Shown: positions 27,759-38,119, numbered from the stretch's first letter. The stretch: 64,000 nt of DNA from Rhodospirillales bacterium BBD 1991-14 (GCA_001657395.1 LYSY01000009.1:124001-188000); one strand, 5' to 3'. Notes: generated from the letters alone by a model not told the origin. Program-made: numbers and translations.

Positions 27759-28646
27759 ATGCTTCGGGCGGAGAAGTTCTTACAGACGCGGCTGGCGCTG
27801 CCGATCTGCGTCGCCTTCTCAGTGGTCTTTGGCGCAACGGTTCTTGGCGCCGCCCTTTCCGGCCCCGCCGCGGCGGAGGATAAGCAGCGGGCGGTCACCC
27901 TGAATGTGGTGATCGCCGAAGGCGCAGAGCCGATGCGCGAGGCCGTCGTTTTTTCCTTTGCCCGTATCGGTCCGGGCGGGCGGCTTGAGCCGCTGGCGGA
28001 AGAAGTCGGTGCACCCTTGAAGACGACGCTTGCGGACGGGCGCTATCAGGTCGAGGCGCGCTACGGCGACGCAAGCGCGCTCTCCGTCTTCGATGTTTCG
28101 GGCCGCGCCGTCACGCACCGCGTGAACCTCAACGCAGGCTGGGCCCAACTGCGCGTCATTCCCCATCGCGGCGCCCAGCCGCTGGCCTCTGCGATCGACT
28201 GGCAGATCCTCACCTACGGGCGCGATGCCAGCGGCCAGCGGCGTCCGGTGGCTGCAATGCGCAGTCCTAATCCCCAGGTCGTTCTGCCGCAGGGGCACTA
28301 CCTCGTCGTGGCGAGGACCGCCGATGCTCTGGCGAGGCATACGATCGAGATCACCGCCGGCCATACCTACAAGTACACCCTGGACCTCAATGCCGGCGCG
28401 GTCGCCTTCTCGGCGCTGCGCGGGCGCGGCGGGCCGGTGATCAAAGAGACGGTTGACTGGAAGGTCTTCAAGGCGAACGACACGTCGTTCAGCGAGCCCG
28501 TGGCCACACGCAGTGCCGCCAACGGGCAGTTCCTCCTGCGGCAGGGCCGCTACGTGGTGCTGGCCAGCCGCGGCCAGTGGAAGGGCCGGGCGACGGTCGA
28601 GGTGCGTCCGGGCAACGAGCGCCGGATCGCCGTCGAACTCAACTAG
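27759..28646 (+). CDS. Exported protein with three beta-sandwich-like repeats
   Basis: A 295-residue protein with a signal peptide (hydrophobic 13-37, cleavage near AAAEDK). The mature part consists of three repeats of about 80-85 residues, each ending in a pattern such as LADGRYQVEARYGD..HRVNLNAG, LPQGHYLVVARTAD..YTLDLNAG and LRQGRYVVLASRGQ..IAVELN. The last two also share a DWQIL/DWKVF segment. The fold is probably Ig/prealbumin-like. Function unknown; a 15-bp tandem repeat lies in the leader. Confidence 0.78.
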   Translation: MLRAEKFLQTRLALPICVAFSVVFGATVLGAALSGPAAAEDKQRAVTLNVVIAEGAEPMREAVVFSFARIGPGGRLEPLAEEVGAPLKTTLADGRYQVEARYGDASALSVFDVSGRAVTHRVNLNAGWAQLRVIPHRGAQPLASAIDWQILTYGRDASGQRRPVAAMRSPNPQVVLPQGHYLVVARTADALARHTIEITAGHTYKYTLDLNAGAVAFSALRGRGGPVIKETVDWKVFKANDTSFSEPVATRSAANGQFLLRQGRYVVLASRGQWKGRATVEVRPGNERRIAVELN

Positions 28647-28689
28647 GGTCCGGAAGCAGGACCAAAGCGTCCCTTGCGGAGGCTCGCCG

Positions 28690-28914
28690 TCAATCGAGGT
28701 CGCGGAGCTTCTCCGCGGTGTCCTTGCGCCACTCCGCTTCGTTCTGAATGGCTTCTAGTGTCACCGCTTCGCCTGTGTTGGGATTGACCAGCGCCTCGGA
28801 CTGCGGTTCGCCGGTGATATGCGCGAAGGTTCTCTGACCCTCCTGGCTCAGGCTGAAGGCCACAAGGACGACCAGGATGCCCAGGGCACCCAACACGGCA
28901 ATCCGCTTTGTCAT
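28690..28914 (-). CDS. Small exported or membrane-anchored hypothetical protein
   Basis: A 74-residue protein: a hydrophobic segment at residues 5-22 (IAVLGALGILVVLVAFSL) followed by a hydrophilic tail with an Asn-Pro-x-Thr-Gly motif (VNPNTGEAVTLEAI). ATG 28914 has GGGAG upstream. It is convergent with the preceding exported protein gene. Not recognised. Confidence 0.65.
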   Translation of the reverse strand: MTKRIAVLGALGILVVLVAFSLSQEGQRTFAHITGEPQSEALVNPNTGEAVTLEAIQNEAEWRKDTAEKLRDLD

Positions 28915-29075
28915 GATCTGCTCCCACTCCCCGATACCGGCCCGACCTTCGGACCGGCTCCCGATGCGCAGCTATGTAAGCCCGATCCCGGTCGATGCAC
29001 ATGACTTTTCTGTGACCCTTCGGCTCGTGGGGATTCTGTTCTGCATTAGTGTCTTCTGAAGTCCCGGCGGAAAGC

Positions 29076-30626
29076 TCAGAACAGCCAGGCGGGCAGCCAG
29101 GTCGCCAGCCCCTGCCACTGCCAGAGCACCAGCATGCCGACGATCTGCAGGCCGATGAAGGGCAGGACGCCGGTGTAGATCTGTCCGGTTGTAATCTCCT
29201 TTGGCGCCGCGCCGCGCAGGTAGAACAGCGAAAAACCGAAGGGCGGCGTCAGAAAGGACGTCTGCAGGTTGATCGCAATCAGGATCGACAGCCAGACCGG
29301 GTCGTGGCCCATTAGGATCAGCGCCGGCACCACCAGCGGCAACAGGATCACGGAAATCTCGACGAAGTCGAGGAAGAAGCCGAGAACGAAGATCAGCGCC
29401 ATCACGAAGAGCAGCGCGCCGTCCGGCCCGCCCGGCATGGCGGCGATGATCTCCTCCACATGGGTGTCGCCGCCGAGGCCCCGGAAGACCAGCGAGAACA
29501 CGCTGGCGGTGAGGATGGTTGCGAAGATCATCGCCGTCACCGTCAGGGTGCTGGTCATCACCGGTTTCAGGATCTCCGCCCGCCAGGCACGTCTCAGGGC
29601 GAGGGCGATGGCCGCCACGGCGACGGCGACCAGCACCATGGCCAGCGCGCCGAGCGCCCAGTCCAGAGCGGTGACGTCGTCGCGCTGCAGACGGACCGGA
29701 GCGAAGCGTGCCAGCACCGCAAGCGCCAGCAAGGCCGCGCCGCCGGCATAGATCAGCCCGGGCCGGCCGTTCTGGCGCAGGGCGGCCAGCAGCAGGGCGC
29801 CGATGGCGCCGACGGAGGCCGCCTCGCTGGGGGTCGCGACACCCCCCAGGATCGACCCCAGCACGGCGACGATCAGAATCATCGGCGGCAGCAGCGCCGC
29901 CAGCACCTTGGCGCGCGGCGGCGCCGCCTCCGGGCGGGCGAGGGCCGGGGCTGCCGCCGGCGTGATCCAGGCTTTCGCCAGCATGTAGATCGCGTAGAGC
30001 ACGACTAGGGCAAGGCCCGGCAGCAGCGCCGCGGCGAAGGTCTGGCCGACCGAAATCGTATCGATGGTGAAGAGCCCTTGGCGGAACTGCGCCTGCTGAT
30101 AGGCGTTGGACATCACGTCCGACAGAATGATCAGCAGGGTCGAGGGCGGGATGATCTGGCCGAGGGTCCCGGCAGTGCAGACAACACCGGAGGCGAGGCG
30201 CGGATTGTAGCCGTTGCGCAGCATGGTCGGCAGGGCGATGAGGCCCATGGCAACGACGGTGGCACCGACGATGCCGGTGGAGGCGGCCAGCAGCGCACCG
30301 ACCAGGATGACGGAAACGCCGAGCCCGCCGCGCAGGCTGCCGAACAGCCGGCCCATGGTTTCCAGCAGGTCCTCGGCGATGCGGCTTTTCTCCAGCACCA
30401 CGCCCATGAAGACGAACAGCGGAATGGCGATCAGCACGTCGTTGGTCAGCAGGCCGAAAATGCGCTGGCCGAGAGCACCCAGAAGACTGACGTCGAACAC
30501 GCCGAAGGCCCAGCCGAGGCCGGCGAAGACCACGGCAATGCCGGTCAGCGTGAAGGCGACCGGATAGCCCAGCAGGATGGCGCCGATCAGCGCCGCGAAC
30601 ATCAGAACGTCGAGGTACTCGCTCAC
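29076..30626 (-). CDS. dctM: TRAP transporter large permease, DctM
   Basis: The 516-residue ion-coupled permease of a TRAP transporter. It is almost wholly hydrophobic, with family segments VLIAIPLFVFMGVVLEKSRIAE, STGIVGATVVAMGLIALPTML, GTLGQIIPPSTLLIILSD and TPPFGFSLFYLRG. A poorly conserved insertion with two extra hydrophobic stretches lies around 310-390, as in the longer DctM subgroup. The GTG start at 30626 overlaps the dctQ stop by 4 nt (GTGA), which decides the start. Last gene of dctPQM. Confidence 0.92.
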   Translation of the reverse strand: MSEYLDVLMFAALIGAILLGYPVAFTLTGIAVVFAGLGWAFGVFDVSLLGALGQRIFGLLTNDVLIAIPLFVFMGVVLEKSRIAEDLLETMGRLFGSLRGGLGVSVILVGALLAASTGIVGATVVAMGLIALPTMLRNGYNPRLASGVVCTAGTLGQIIPPSTLLIILSDVMSNAYQQAQFRQGLFTIDTISVGQTFAAALLPGLALVVLYAIYMLAKAWITPAAAPALARPEAAPPRAKVLAALLPPMILIVAVLGSILGGVATPSEAASVGAIGALLLAALRQNGRPGLIYAGGAALLALAVLARFAPVRLQRDDVTALDWALGALAMVLVAVAVAAIALALRRAWRAEILKPVMTSTLTVTAMIFATILTASVFSLVFRGLGGDTHVEEIIAAMPGGPDGALLFVMALIFVLGFFLDFVEISVILLPLVVPALILMGHDPVWLSILIAINLQTSFLTPPFGFSLFYLRGAAPKEITTGQIYTGVLPFIGLQIVGMLVLWQWQGLATWLPAWLF

Positions 30627-31132
30627 GCGGACTCCTGCCGGCCGCCCAGCCGCAGAAGATCGCGCAGCAGGCAGGCGAGGCCCTGGAGGATGAGAAGAAT
30701 GCAGAACGCCGGTGTCAGCGATTTCAGCAGGAAGGAGGCGGGAATGCCGCCGACGGAAATGGGACCTTCCAGTACCGCCCAGGCATTGCGCACCGAGGGC
30801 CAGGTGAACCACAGCAGCACCAGCATGGAGGGCAGCAGGAAGAGCAGACCCCCGAAGGTATCGACCAGCGCCTTCCCGCGCTTGGACCGGCGGGAGTAGA
30901 AGATGTCGACCCGCACATGGGCGTCGACCAAAAGGGTGTAACCGGCGCCGGCCATGAAGAGGGCGGCATGCATGTAGAGCACGCCTTCGTTCAGGAAGAT
31001 GAAGGAAATGCCGAAGACATAGCGCAGGACCACCACGGCGAACTGCAGCAGCACCATGGTGAGCGCCAGCCAGCGCACCGTGGAGCCGACGGCGCGGTTC
31101 ACCGCTTCAAGCCGGTCGATCCAAAGCTGCAT
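30623..31132 (-). CDS. dctQ: TRAP transporter small permease, DctQ
   Basis: A 169-residue protein with four membrane segments (about 20-40, 55-75, 97-117, 137-158), the normal DctQ layout; VRVDIFYSRRSKRGKALVDTFG is a typical loop. I start at ATG 31132 (MQLWIDRLEAVNRAVG). It overlaps dctM by 4 nt. A REP-like element lies in the 198-bp gap that separates it from dctP. Confidence 0.9.
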   Translation of the reverse strand: MQLWIDRLEAVNRAVGSTVRWLALTMVLLQFAVVVLRYVFGISFIFLNEGVLYMHAALFMAGAGYTLLVDAHVRVDIFYSRRSKRGKALVDTFGGLLFLLPSMLVLLWFTWPSVRNAWAVLEGPISVGGIPASFLLKSLTPAFCILLILQGLACLLRDLLRLGGRQESA

Positions 31133-31186
31133 GGTCTGTTCCCGCAGGGCTGAATTGATAATGCAACGGCCTCCGAACACTTTCCG

Positions 31187-31292
31187 CCGTCATGCTCGGG
31201 CCACCGTCATGCTCGGGCCTGACCCGAGCATCCATGGTTCAACCGCGTTGCGGTGGCGCCATGGACCCTCGGCTCGAGGCCGAGGGTGACGG
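31187..31292. repeat. REP-like double-hairpin element between dctP and dctQ
   Basis: Two GC hairpins facing each other: GCTCGGG / CCCGAGC around 31211-31229 and CCCTCGGC / GCCGAGGG at 31266-31286, flanked by ACCGTCATG and GGGTGACGG ends. A truncated 16-bp extra copy of the left end is at 31187-31202. This is the arrangement of common intergenic palindromic elements of alphaproteobacteria. It may stabilise or attenuate the dctPQM message. Confidence 0.7.
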
Positions 31293-31330
31293 AAGGAGAG
31301 AGGTCCCGACGAAGTCGTCAGCCTACATTG

Positions 31331-32425
31331 CTAATACTTATAGTCCAGCGCGCGGGCGTTCATCTGGCCGTTGTCGGCATAGACCATGTAGTCGGAGATG
31401 GAGGCGCGGTAGGCGAGGAAACTCTCGACGATCCGCTTGACCAGCTCGTCGCTGTCTTCGCGCAGTTCGGTCATCACCTCGCCGGCGGCATTGCCCATGG
31501 CGACGAGCACGCTCTCCGGCAGCATCTTCACCTGCACGCCCTGCTCGGCCACCAGCTTCTGCAGCGCGGCGGCGTGCTTGGTGGTGTACTCGGTCCAGAC
31601 CGGGTTGTAGAGCGACTCGCAGGCCAGCGCGACGGCCTGTTTCAGGTCGTCCGGCAGCGCCTCGTAGGCCTGCAGGTTGACGCCGCATTCCTCGGCGGAG
31701 GAGGGCTCGCCCACGCCCGGCCAATAGTAGTTCTTGGCGACTTGGTAGTAGCCGAGGGCGGAATCGGTCCAGGGGCCGATGAACTCCCCGGCGTCCAATG
31801 CGCCGGACTGCAGCGCCTGGAACATGTCGCGTCCGCCCATGGCCTGCACCGCCATGCCCAGCTTGGCGCACATCTCCGAGGCCAGGCCCGTGGTGCGGAA
31901 GCGCAGGCCCCTGAGGTCGTCGACGGAGGTGATCTCGTTGCGGAACCAGCCCGCCCACTGCGGGCCGGAGTTGCCGCAGAGGAAGGGCTTCAGGCCGAAG
32001 CGCGCATACATCTCGTCATAGAGCGCCTGGCCGCCGCCGTGGGTCAGCCAGCCCACCTGTTCGTCGGCGCGCAGGCCGAAGGGCTGGGACCCGAACAGCA
32101 GGATGCCCTTGGACTTGGAGCCCCAGTAGGCGGGGACGGCGTGATAGAGCTCGGCGGTACCCTCGGAGACCGCGTCGAAGACGCCGCGGCCCGGAACAAG
32201 CTCGCCGGCGGCAAAGAGCTTCACTTCGATGCGTCCGCCGGAAAGGGCGGTGATGCGGTCGGCCAGGAGCTGCGCGGCGACACCCGGCCCGGGCAGGTTC
32301 TTCGGCCAGGCGGTGACCATCTTCCACTGCATGGTGCCCTGTGCGATGGCGGGTGCCGCCAGGCTGCCGGCTGCAGCCGCCGCGGCGCCGGCCCCGCCGG
32401 CTTTCAGGAACGCACGTCTTTTCAT
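31331..32425 (-). CDS. dctP: TRAP transporter substrate-binding protein, TakP/DctP-like
   Basis: A 364-residue periplasmic solute-binding protein. The N-terminus MKRRAFLKAGGAGAAAAAAG has a twin-arginine-like signal, ending near APAIAQ. Family segments include GRIEVKLFAAGELVPG, GVFDAVSEGTAELYH, DLRGLRFRTTGLASEM and SGALDAGEFIGPWTDSALGYY, closest in my reading to the TakP type that binds 2-oxo acids. The start has GGGAG upstream. It lies 128 bp behind the methyltransferase of the hutU operon on the same strand, so urocanate, histidine or a derivative is a plausible ligand; this is inference. Confidence 0.9.
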   Translation of the reverse strand: MKRRAFLKAGGAGAAAAAAGSLAAPAIAQGTMQWKMVTAWPKNLPGPGVAAQLLADRITALSGGRIEVKLFAAGELVPGRGVFDAVSEGTAELYHAVPAYWGSKSKGILLFGSQPFGLRADEQVGWLTHGGGQALYDEMYARFGLKPFLCGNSGPQWAGWFRNEITSVDDLRGLRFRTTGLASEMCAKLGMAVQAMGGRDMFQALQSGALDAGEFIGPWTDSALGYYQVAKNYYWPGVGEPSSAEECGVNLQAYEALPDDLKQAVALACESLYNPVWTEYTTKHAAALQKLVAEQGVQVKMLPESVLVAMGNAAGEVMTELREDSDELVKRIVESFLAYRASISDYMVYADNGQMNARALDYKY

Positions 32426-32553
32426 CGTCAGTCTCCCTCGTGTTTGCCCCAAGAAATCGGTTTCGCGTTGGATCGGTTCTACTTGTCTCCCGCGCCGCCC
32501 GTCCAGCAGCGTCAGGTTGTGTGGCTCTTTACGGGCCCTTGTCGGGCGCGGCT

Positions 32554-33423
32554 CTACGCAGGCTTTCGGCAGTGCACCTCGATGGGCAGGATGGCGGCCT
32601 CGGCGAAGGCGCGCGCGGTGTTGGCGGCCATGGTTGCGGCCTCGGCGCCATGCACCAATTGAACCGCACGATGCGGCGGCTTCTCGCCGCGCTCCACCAT
32701 CTCGCGCGAGCGCGCGCCGAAGGCCAGGGCTTCTTCGCGCGTCTCCCTCAGGCGGATCCCCTCGAAGCCGGCGGCCCTCAGGCCCTCTTCGGTCTGCTTT
32801 GGCGTCACCAGAAAGCTCGATGCCGGTGTCGCCGCCCAAGGGGTGGGGTAGTCCGGTCCGCCCCCCGGTCCGCCTCCCGGTCCGGCTCCCGGGCCCAGGG
32901 CAATCTCGGAGAGCATCAGCCAGCCGCCCGGTTTCAAAACCCGGTGGATCTCACCGTAGAAAGCCGCCTTGTCGGCGATATTCATCGAGACGTTCATGGA
33001 GTAGGCACCGGCGAAGCCGCCATCTGCGAAGGGCATGGCAAGCGCGTTGCCCTGGTGGAAGTCAACGCGCGCCTCGAGGCCGAGCAGGGCGGTGAGGCGC
33101 CGCGCGACGGCGCAGAACTCCTCGGTCAGGTCTATGCCGGTCACACGGCAGCCGAAGCGCGTCGCCATGTAGCGGGCCGGCCCGCCGATGCCGCTGCCGA
33201 TGTCCAGCAGATGGTCCTCCGGCGTGACGGTGAGGGTCTCGGCGATCTCCCCGGCGATCTCCTCGGTGACCTCCAGGCCGCGGCCGTGGAACTGATCGTA
33301 AGGCGCCAGCGTCGCGACGCTTGGCTGTTCGGGGTCGACACCGTCCTCGCGCAGGGCGGCCTGCAGCCGGTCGAAGAGATCGCCCCTCGTGTAGTGGCCG
33401 GCGATGTCGGGGCTTTTGCTCAT
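32554..33423 (-). CDS. Class I SAM-dependent methyltransferase (sarcosine/dimethylglycine-type fold)
   Basis: A 289-residue methyltransferase. Motif I is HLLDIGSGIGGPARYMA near residue 70, followed by VTGIDLTEEFCAVA and the post-motif region VLKPGGWLMLSEIALG. The leading APYDQFHGRGLEVTEEIA resembles methyltransferases near the sarcosine/dimethylglycine and ubiquinone types. A Gly/Pro-rich low-complexity run at about 175-190 is unusual. It lies 44 bp after the GNAT gene in the hutU operon. The substrate is unknown; a histidine-related one is only suggested by context. Confidence 0.82.
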   Translation of the reverse strand: MSKSPDIAGHYTRGDLFDRLQAALREDGVDPEQPSVATLAPYDQFHGRGLEVTEEIAGEIAETLTVTPEDHLLDIGSGIGGPARYMATRFGCRVTGIDLTEEFCAVARRLTALLGLEARVDFHQGNALAMPFADGGFAGAYSMNVSMNIADKAAFYGEIHRVLKPGGWLMLSEIALGPGAGPGGGPGGGPDYPTPWAATPASSFLVTPKQTEEGLRAAGFEGIRLRETREEALAFGARSREMVERGEKPPHRAVQLVHGAEAATMAANTARAFAEAAILPIEVHCRKPA

Positions 33424-33467
33424 CCAGCGGCTCGCTCTCTCGGGTCTGGCGGCGACGGGGCTTGCGG

Positions 33468-33943
33468 TCAGTGTGCCGCGTCGCTGCCGGCACCGGACAG
33501 GTCCAGCGTCAGCAGCGGCAGCACACGGCCGGGGATGGAGCCGGAGGGCGCCGTGCCGACGACCTCGGCTCCCATGTGGCGGTAGAAGGCGGCGGCGTCG
33601 GGGTCGGCTTCGATCCGCATGGACTTGGCGCCCAGGCTCCGGGCCTGCTCCACCGCCCAGGTGAAGAGCACCCGTCCGGCGCCGCTGCCGATGCGCGCGG
33701 GTTCGACAAAGAGCTTCGAGAGCTCGGCGATTTCACCCTCGATGTCCAGTTTGACGACGCCTAAGATTTCCGTGTCCTCCTCTGCGACCTGCAGATGGTT
33801 GCCGTGCAGGTCCGTCGGCGTCAGGGTGAGTTCCTCGCGGCAGGCGGCCATGAAGGCATCGTCGTAGCCCCAGACGGCCTTGGAGCGCAGGCAGAGTGCG
33901 CTCAGCGCCGGCAGCTCTTCCTCGACGGCGGGGCGCAGGCGGA

Positions 33944-33947
<4 letters not shown>
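33468..33947 (-). CDS. GNAT-family N-acetyltransferase in hutU operon
   Basis: A 159-residue acetyltransferase of the GNAT fold: N-terminal [28 protein letters not shown], then [66 protein letters not shown] covers the acetyl-CoA site and the C-terminal A(A)FYRxMGA signature. Its ATG overlaps the hutU stop as ATGA, so it is translated with hutU under the same HutC operator. The substrate is unknown. Confidence 0.88.
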
Positions 33948-35632
<1,685 letters not shown>

Positions 35633-35650
35633 AAAAGGCAGTCTCCGGAT

Positions 35651-35680
35651 TGACCAAAGTTGTATATACAACTTTGGTCA
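35651..35680. promoter_or_regulatory. HutC operator within a perfect 30-bp palindrome, hutU
   Basis: Core TTGTATATACAA at 35660-35671 is embedded in a perfect 30-bp palindrome (35651-35680), the arms starting TGACCAAAG. It ends 19 bp before the hutU start. This is the longest and most symmetric of the five operators in the window. Confidence 0.9.
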
Positions 35681-35710
35681 AGGAGTCGACGGCCCTGACG
35701 ACGACCTGAA

Positions 35711-36217
35711 CTATCCGCTGCGGGTGCAGGTGCGTGTCAGGATCGGCGCCCAGCGGCCCTCGGTCTCCATCTCCCAGATGGCGTCGAAGCGGTCGTTGCC
35801 GCTAAAACGCAAGGCCTCGCGGATCGGCGCAGTGTCGCCGAGGACGTGACGCATCTCGCCCTCCAGGTTCAGGTGATCGCCGGAGACGTCTGTCAGTGCC
35901 ATGTCCATCGTCGCGTCGTGGGAGAGGATGCGGCGATCGGTGAAGTTATGGGACAGGTCGCGGCGCCAGGTGTCGAGCAGGATCTCACCGTCCTCCTGAA
36001 CCATCTCGCCGATGATCCAGCCGCCGCTAAGGCGGTAGTGGAGGGTCATCTCGGTGGGGGTGTCGAGTCCGGTTTCCTGGCCCTGGCAGGTCCAGGTGCC
36101 GGCAAGCTTCTCCGCCAGAGGTGCCGCTGCGGCAGAGCCAGGCCCTTTAAGGACAAGGACTGCTAAGACGAAGAGGTGGAAAGGAAGAGATCGGCAAAGG
36201 ATTCCGGGTCGCGGCAT
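35711..36217 (-). CDS. Exported hypothetical protein (DUF1579-like)
   Basis: A 168-residue protein with an N-terminal signal peptide (hydrophobic 12-32, then APLAEKLAGTW). The mature part reads like a small lipocalin-like barrel: LAGTWTCQGQETG, EMTLHYRLSGGWIIGEM, DRFDAIWEMETEGRWAPILTRTCTR. It resembles DUF1579-type proteins but I am not certain. It ends 30 bp from the hutU operator, on the same strand upstream of hutU; its transcription is separate or reads through. Confidence 0.7.
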   Translation of the reverse strand: MPRPGILCRSLPFHLFVLAVLVLKGPGSAAAAPLAEKLAGTWTCQGQETGLDTPTEMTLHYRLSGGWIIGEMVQEDGEILLDTWRRDLSHNFTDRRILSHDATMDMALTDVSGDHLNLEGEMRHVLGDTAPIREALRFSGNDRFDAIWEMETEGRWAPILTRTCTRSG

Positions 36218-36431
36218 GATGGCTCCAGCGTGCGGTTCATCGGCGACTCAGATGCGATCCTTTTAAGCCGTTTGGGCTACGCGGTCCAGGGACCGCCGTG
36301 CTCGCCTGCACAAGCAGTCGCTGAAACGCTGTCAGGCCGCTTTGCTGCGGGAGCGCGTGCCGCAACTTTGACGCGCCCGGCGCACTGGATTGTGATTGGC
36401 AGGCGAGGGCTCGCGGTGGCTCACTTCCGGG

Positions 36432-37259
36432 ATGCGCACGTTTGTCCGAAGCCACTGCGTCGTCGCGGTTCTCGCCCTCTGGGCGATCGGAGCCCTGCAG
36501 TCCGCCGCCGCCGATCCGGGCCTCGACCTGGTCGTCATTCCGGGCGGCAGCTTCGTCACCGGCGACGAGGGGGGCGACGCCAACGAGCTGCGCCGCGCAG
36601 TGACGGTCGAGGCCTTCAGCCTGATGCGCCGGGAGGTGACCAACGCGCAGTTCGCGGCCTACGTTGCCGCGCAGGACCGGGTCAGCGAAGCTGAGGTGCG
36701 CGGCAGCGGCTATGTCTGGAGCCAGCGCTGGCGCCTGATCGCCAATGCCGACTGGCGCCATCCGCAGGGACCGGACTCTTCCATCACAGGGCTCGACGAC
36801 CATCCGGTCGTGCAGGTTTCCGCCCATGATGCCGAGGCCTTCTGCGCCTTTTACGGCCTGCGCCTGCCGACCGAGGAGGAGTGGGCCTTTGCCGCCCGCG
36901 GGCCGCAGTCGCTGCGCTACGTCTGGGGCACCGCGCCGCCGGTGCAGGACGGCCGGCAGATGGTGGCCAACTTCGGCACCGAAGACTGCTGCGCGCCCGA
37001 TGACAGTGACGGCTATGTGCGCACGGCCCCTGTGGGCAGCTATCCCGCCGGACGCTCGCCGTTCGGCCTCGACGACATGGCCGGCAACGTCTGGGAATGG
37101 ACCGCGAGCCTCTTTCCGGGCCGGCCCTCCCAGCGGGTGATCCGCGGCGGCGGCTGGGGCAACAACCCCTACGGCCTGCGCGCCGCCTACCGCCACGGCA
37201 ACCCGCCGCACTTCGCGCTCGACATGGTCGGCTTCCGCTGCGCCGGCCCGGCGCCGTGA
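36432..37259 (+). CDS. Exported SUMF1/formylglycine-generating-enzyme-family protein
   Basis: A 275-residue protein with a signal peptide (residues 7-26, cleavage near SAAAD) and a complete FGE-sulfatase fold: VVIPGGSFVTGDEGGDANE, SLMRREVTNAQFAAYV, LRLPTEEEWAFAARG, DDMAGNVWEWTASLF, RVIRGGGWGNN, FRCAGPAP. The residues after the signal are typical of extracellular FGE-like domains, many of which have no formylglycine activity. No sulfatase gene is near. The antisense frame over this stretch is a shadow. Confidence 0.88.
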   Translation: MRTFVRSHCVVAVLALWAIGALQSAAADPGLDLVVIPGGSFVTGDEGGDANELRRAVTVEAFSLMRREVTNAQFAAYVAAQDRVSEAEVRGSGYVWSQRWRLIANADWRHPQGPDSSITGLDDHPVVQVSAHDAEAFCAFYGLRLPTEEEWAFAARGPQSLRYVWGTAPPVQDGRQMVANFGTEDCCAPDDSDGYVRTAPVGSYPAGRSPFGLDDMAGNVWEWTASLFPGRPSQRVIRGGGWGNNPYGLRAAYRHGNPPHFALDMVGFRCAGPAP

Positions 37260-37295
37260 CGCGCCACGGCCCTTGCCGACCGCCAGCTTCGGGTG

Positions 37296-37317
37296 TATAG
37301 TTATTATGCTAACTATA
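37296..37317. promoter_or_regulatory. Palindromic operator candidate for ABM-MarR pair
   Basis: Perfect inverted repeat TATAGTTA, 6-bp spacer, TAACTATA. It lies just before the AGGAG ribosome-binding site of the monooxygenase-like gene, whose neighbour is a MarR regulator; MarR sites are of this size and symmetry. Confidence 0.65.
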
Positions 37318-37329
37318 TAGGAGTGACGC

Positions 37330-37629
37330 GTGTCGGAGGTTTTCTCCCTTTTCGCCAGGATCACGCCAAAGCCGGAGCATTTCTCGGCGGCCCGCGAGGC
37401 CATTCTGGAGATCGTTCCGGCGACCCGGCAGGAGTCCGGCTGCCGGGAGTTCGTGCTGCACGAGGCGCGCGACGGCAGCGGCCAGCTCTTTCTCTACGAG
37501 ACCTGGGACGACGATGCGGCGCTGGAGGCGCACTACGCCCGGCCCTATACCCGCGCGGTCTTCGCCCGCTATCAGAACTGGCTCGCGCAGCCGGTCGAGA
37601 TCACCAAGCTGACGCGGCTGGCCGAATGA
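37330..37629 (+). CDS. ABM-domain (YgiN-like) quinol monooxygenase family protein
   Basis: A 99-residue antibiotic-biosynthesis-monooxygenase-fold protein: EVFSLFARITPKPEHFSAAREAI, SGCREFVLHEARDGSGQLFLYETWDDDAALEAHYARPYTRAVF. Members are small dimeric ferredoxin-like-fold enzymes acting on quinols or other aromatics, or non-enzymic. The start is GTG with AGGAG 7 nt upstream. It is followed by a MarR regulator 49 bp away, and a palindromic operator precedes it. Confidence 0.85.
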   Translation: MSEVFSLFARITPKPEHFSAAREAILEIVPATRQESGCREFVLHEARDGSGQLFLYETWDDDAALEAHYARPYTRAVFARYQNWLAQPVEITKLTRLAE

Positions 37630-37678
37630 TGGTGGTCGGCCCAATGACCGGGGCTGCGCCGCGGGGCAGGGTCCGGCG

Positions 37679-38119
37679 ATGTTCTTCCTGAAGGACCTGC
37701 CGACCCAGGACATGCTGCAGGGCTATGCGGCGCGCTTTCCGGCGATGGACCCGCCGACCGTCGAGGACGCGCTGAAACTGCTGCGCCGCGCCAGCCTGCT
37801 GCTGCGGGAACTGGAGGGCTATTTCGCCGCGCAGGGGCTGTCCCAGACGCGGTTCCTCATCCTCATCCTGCTGGACCGCGACCTCGGCGTTCAGGGCCTC
37901 AGCGCCACTGCGATCGCCGGGAAGCTGGATATCTCAAAGCCGATCGTCAGCAACACGCTGAAGGCGCTGGCGGGTGAGGGTCTGCTGGACATCACGGAAA
38001 ATCCTGAGGACCGGCGCGCGCGCTGGGTGACCCTGACCGCAAAAGGGCGCAGGCGCCTGCACGCCCTGTTGCCCGGCTACTTTGCGCTGATCCAGGACTT
38101 CATGGCTGCGGGCGACTGA
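37679..38119 (+). CDS. MarR-family transcriptional regulator
   Basis: A 146-residue winged-helix regulator. Core: LSQTRFLILILLDRDLGVQGLSATAIAGKLDISKPIVSNTLKALAGEGLLDITENPEDRRARWVTLTAKG, with the EDRRARWVTLT wing. It is downstream of the ABM gene on the same strand and probably acts on the palindrome at 37296-37317. It is convergent with hutC. Confidence 0.9.
   Translation: MFFLKDLPTQDMLQGYAARFPAMDPPTVEDALKLLRRASLLLRELEGYFAAQGLSQTRFLILILLDRDLGVQGLSATAIAGKLDISKPIVSNTLKALAGEGLLDITENPEDRRARWVTLTAKGRRRLHALLPGYFALIQDFMAAGD

Noticed and set aside
36237-37403. 388-codon minus-strand frame over the FGE-like gene
   Set aside because: Antisense shadow; the plus strand has signal peptide and complete family motifs.
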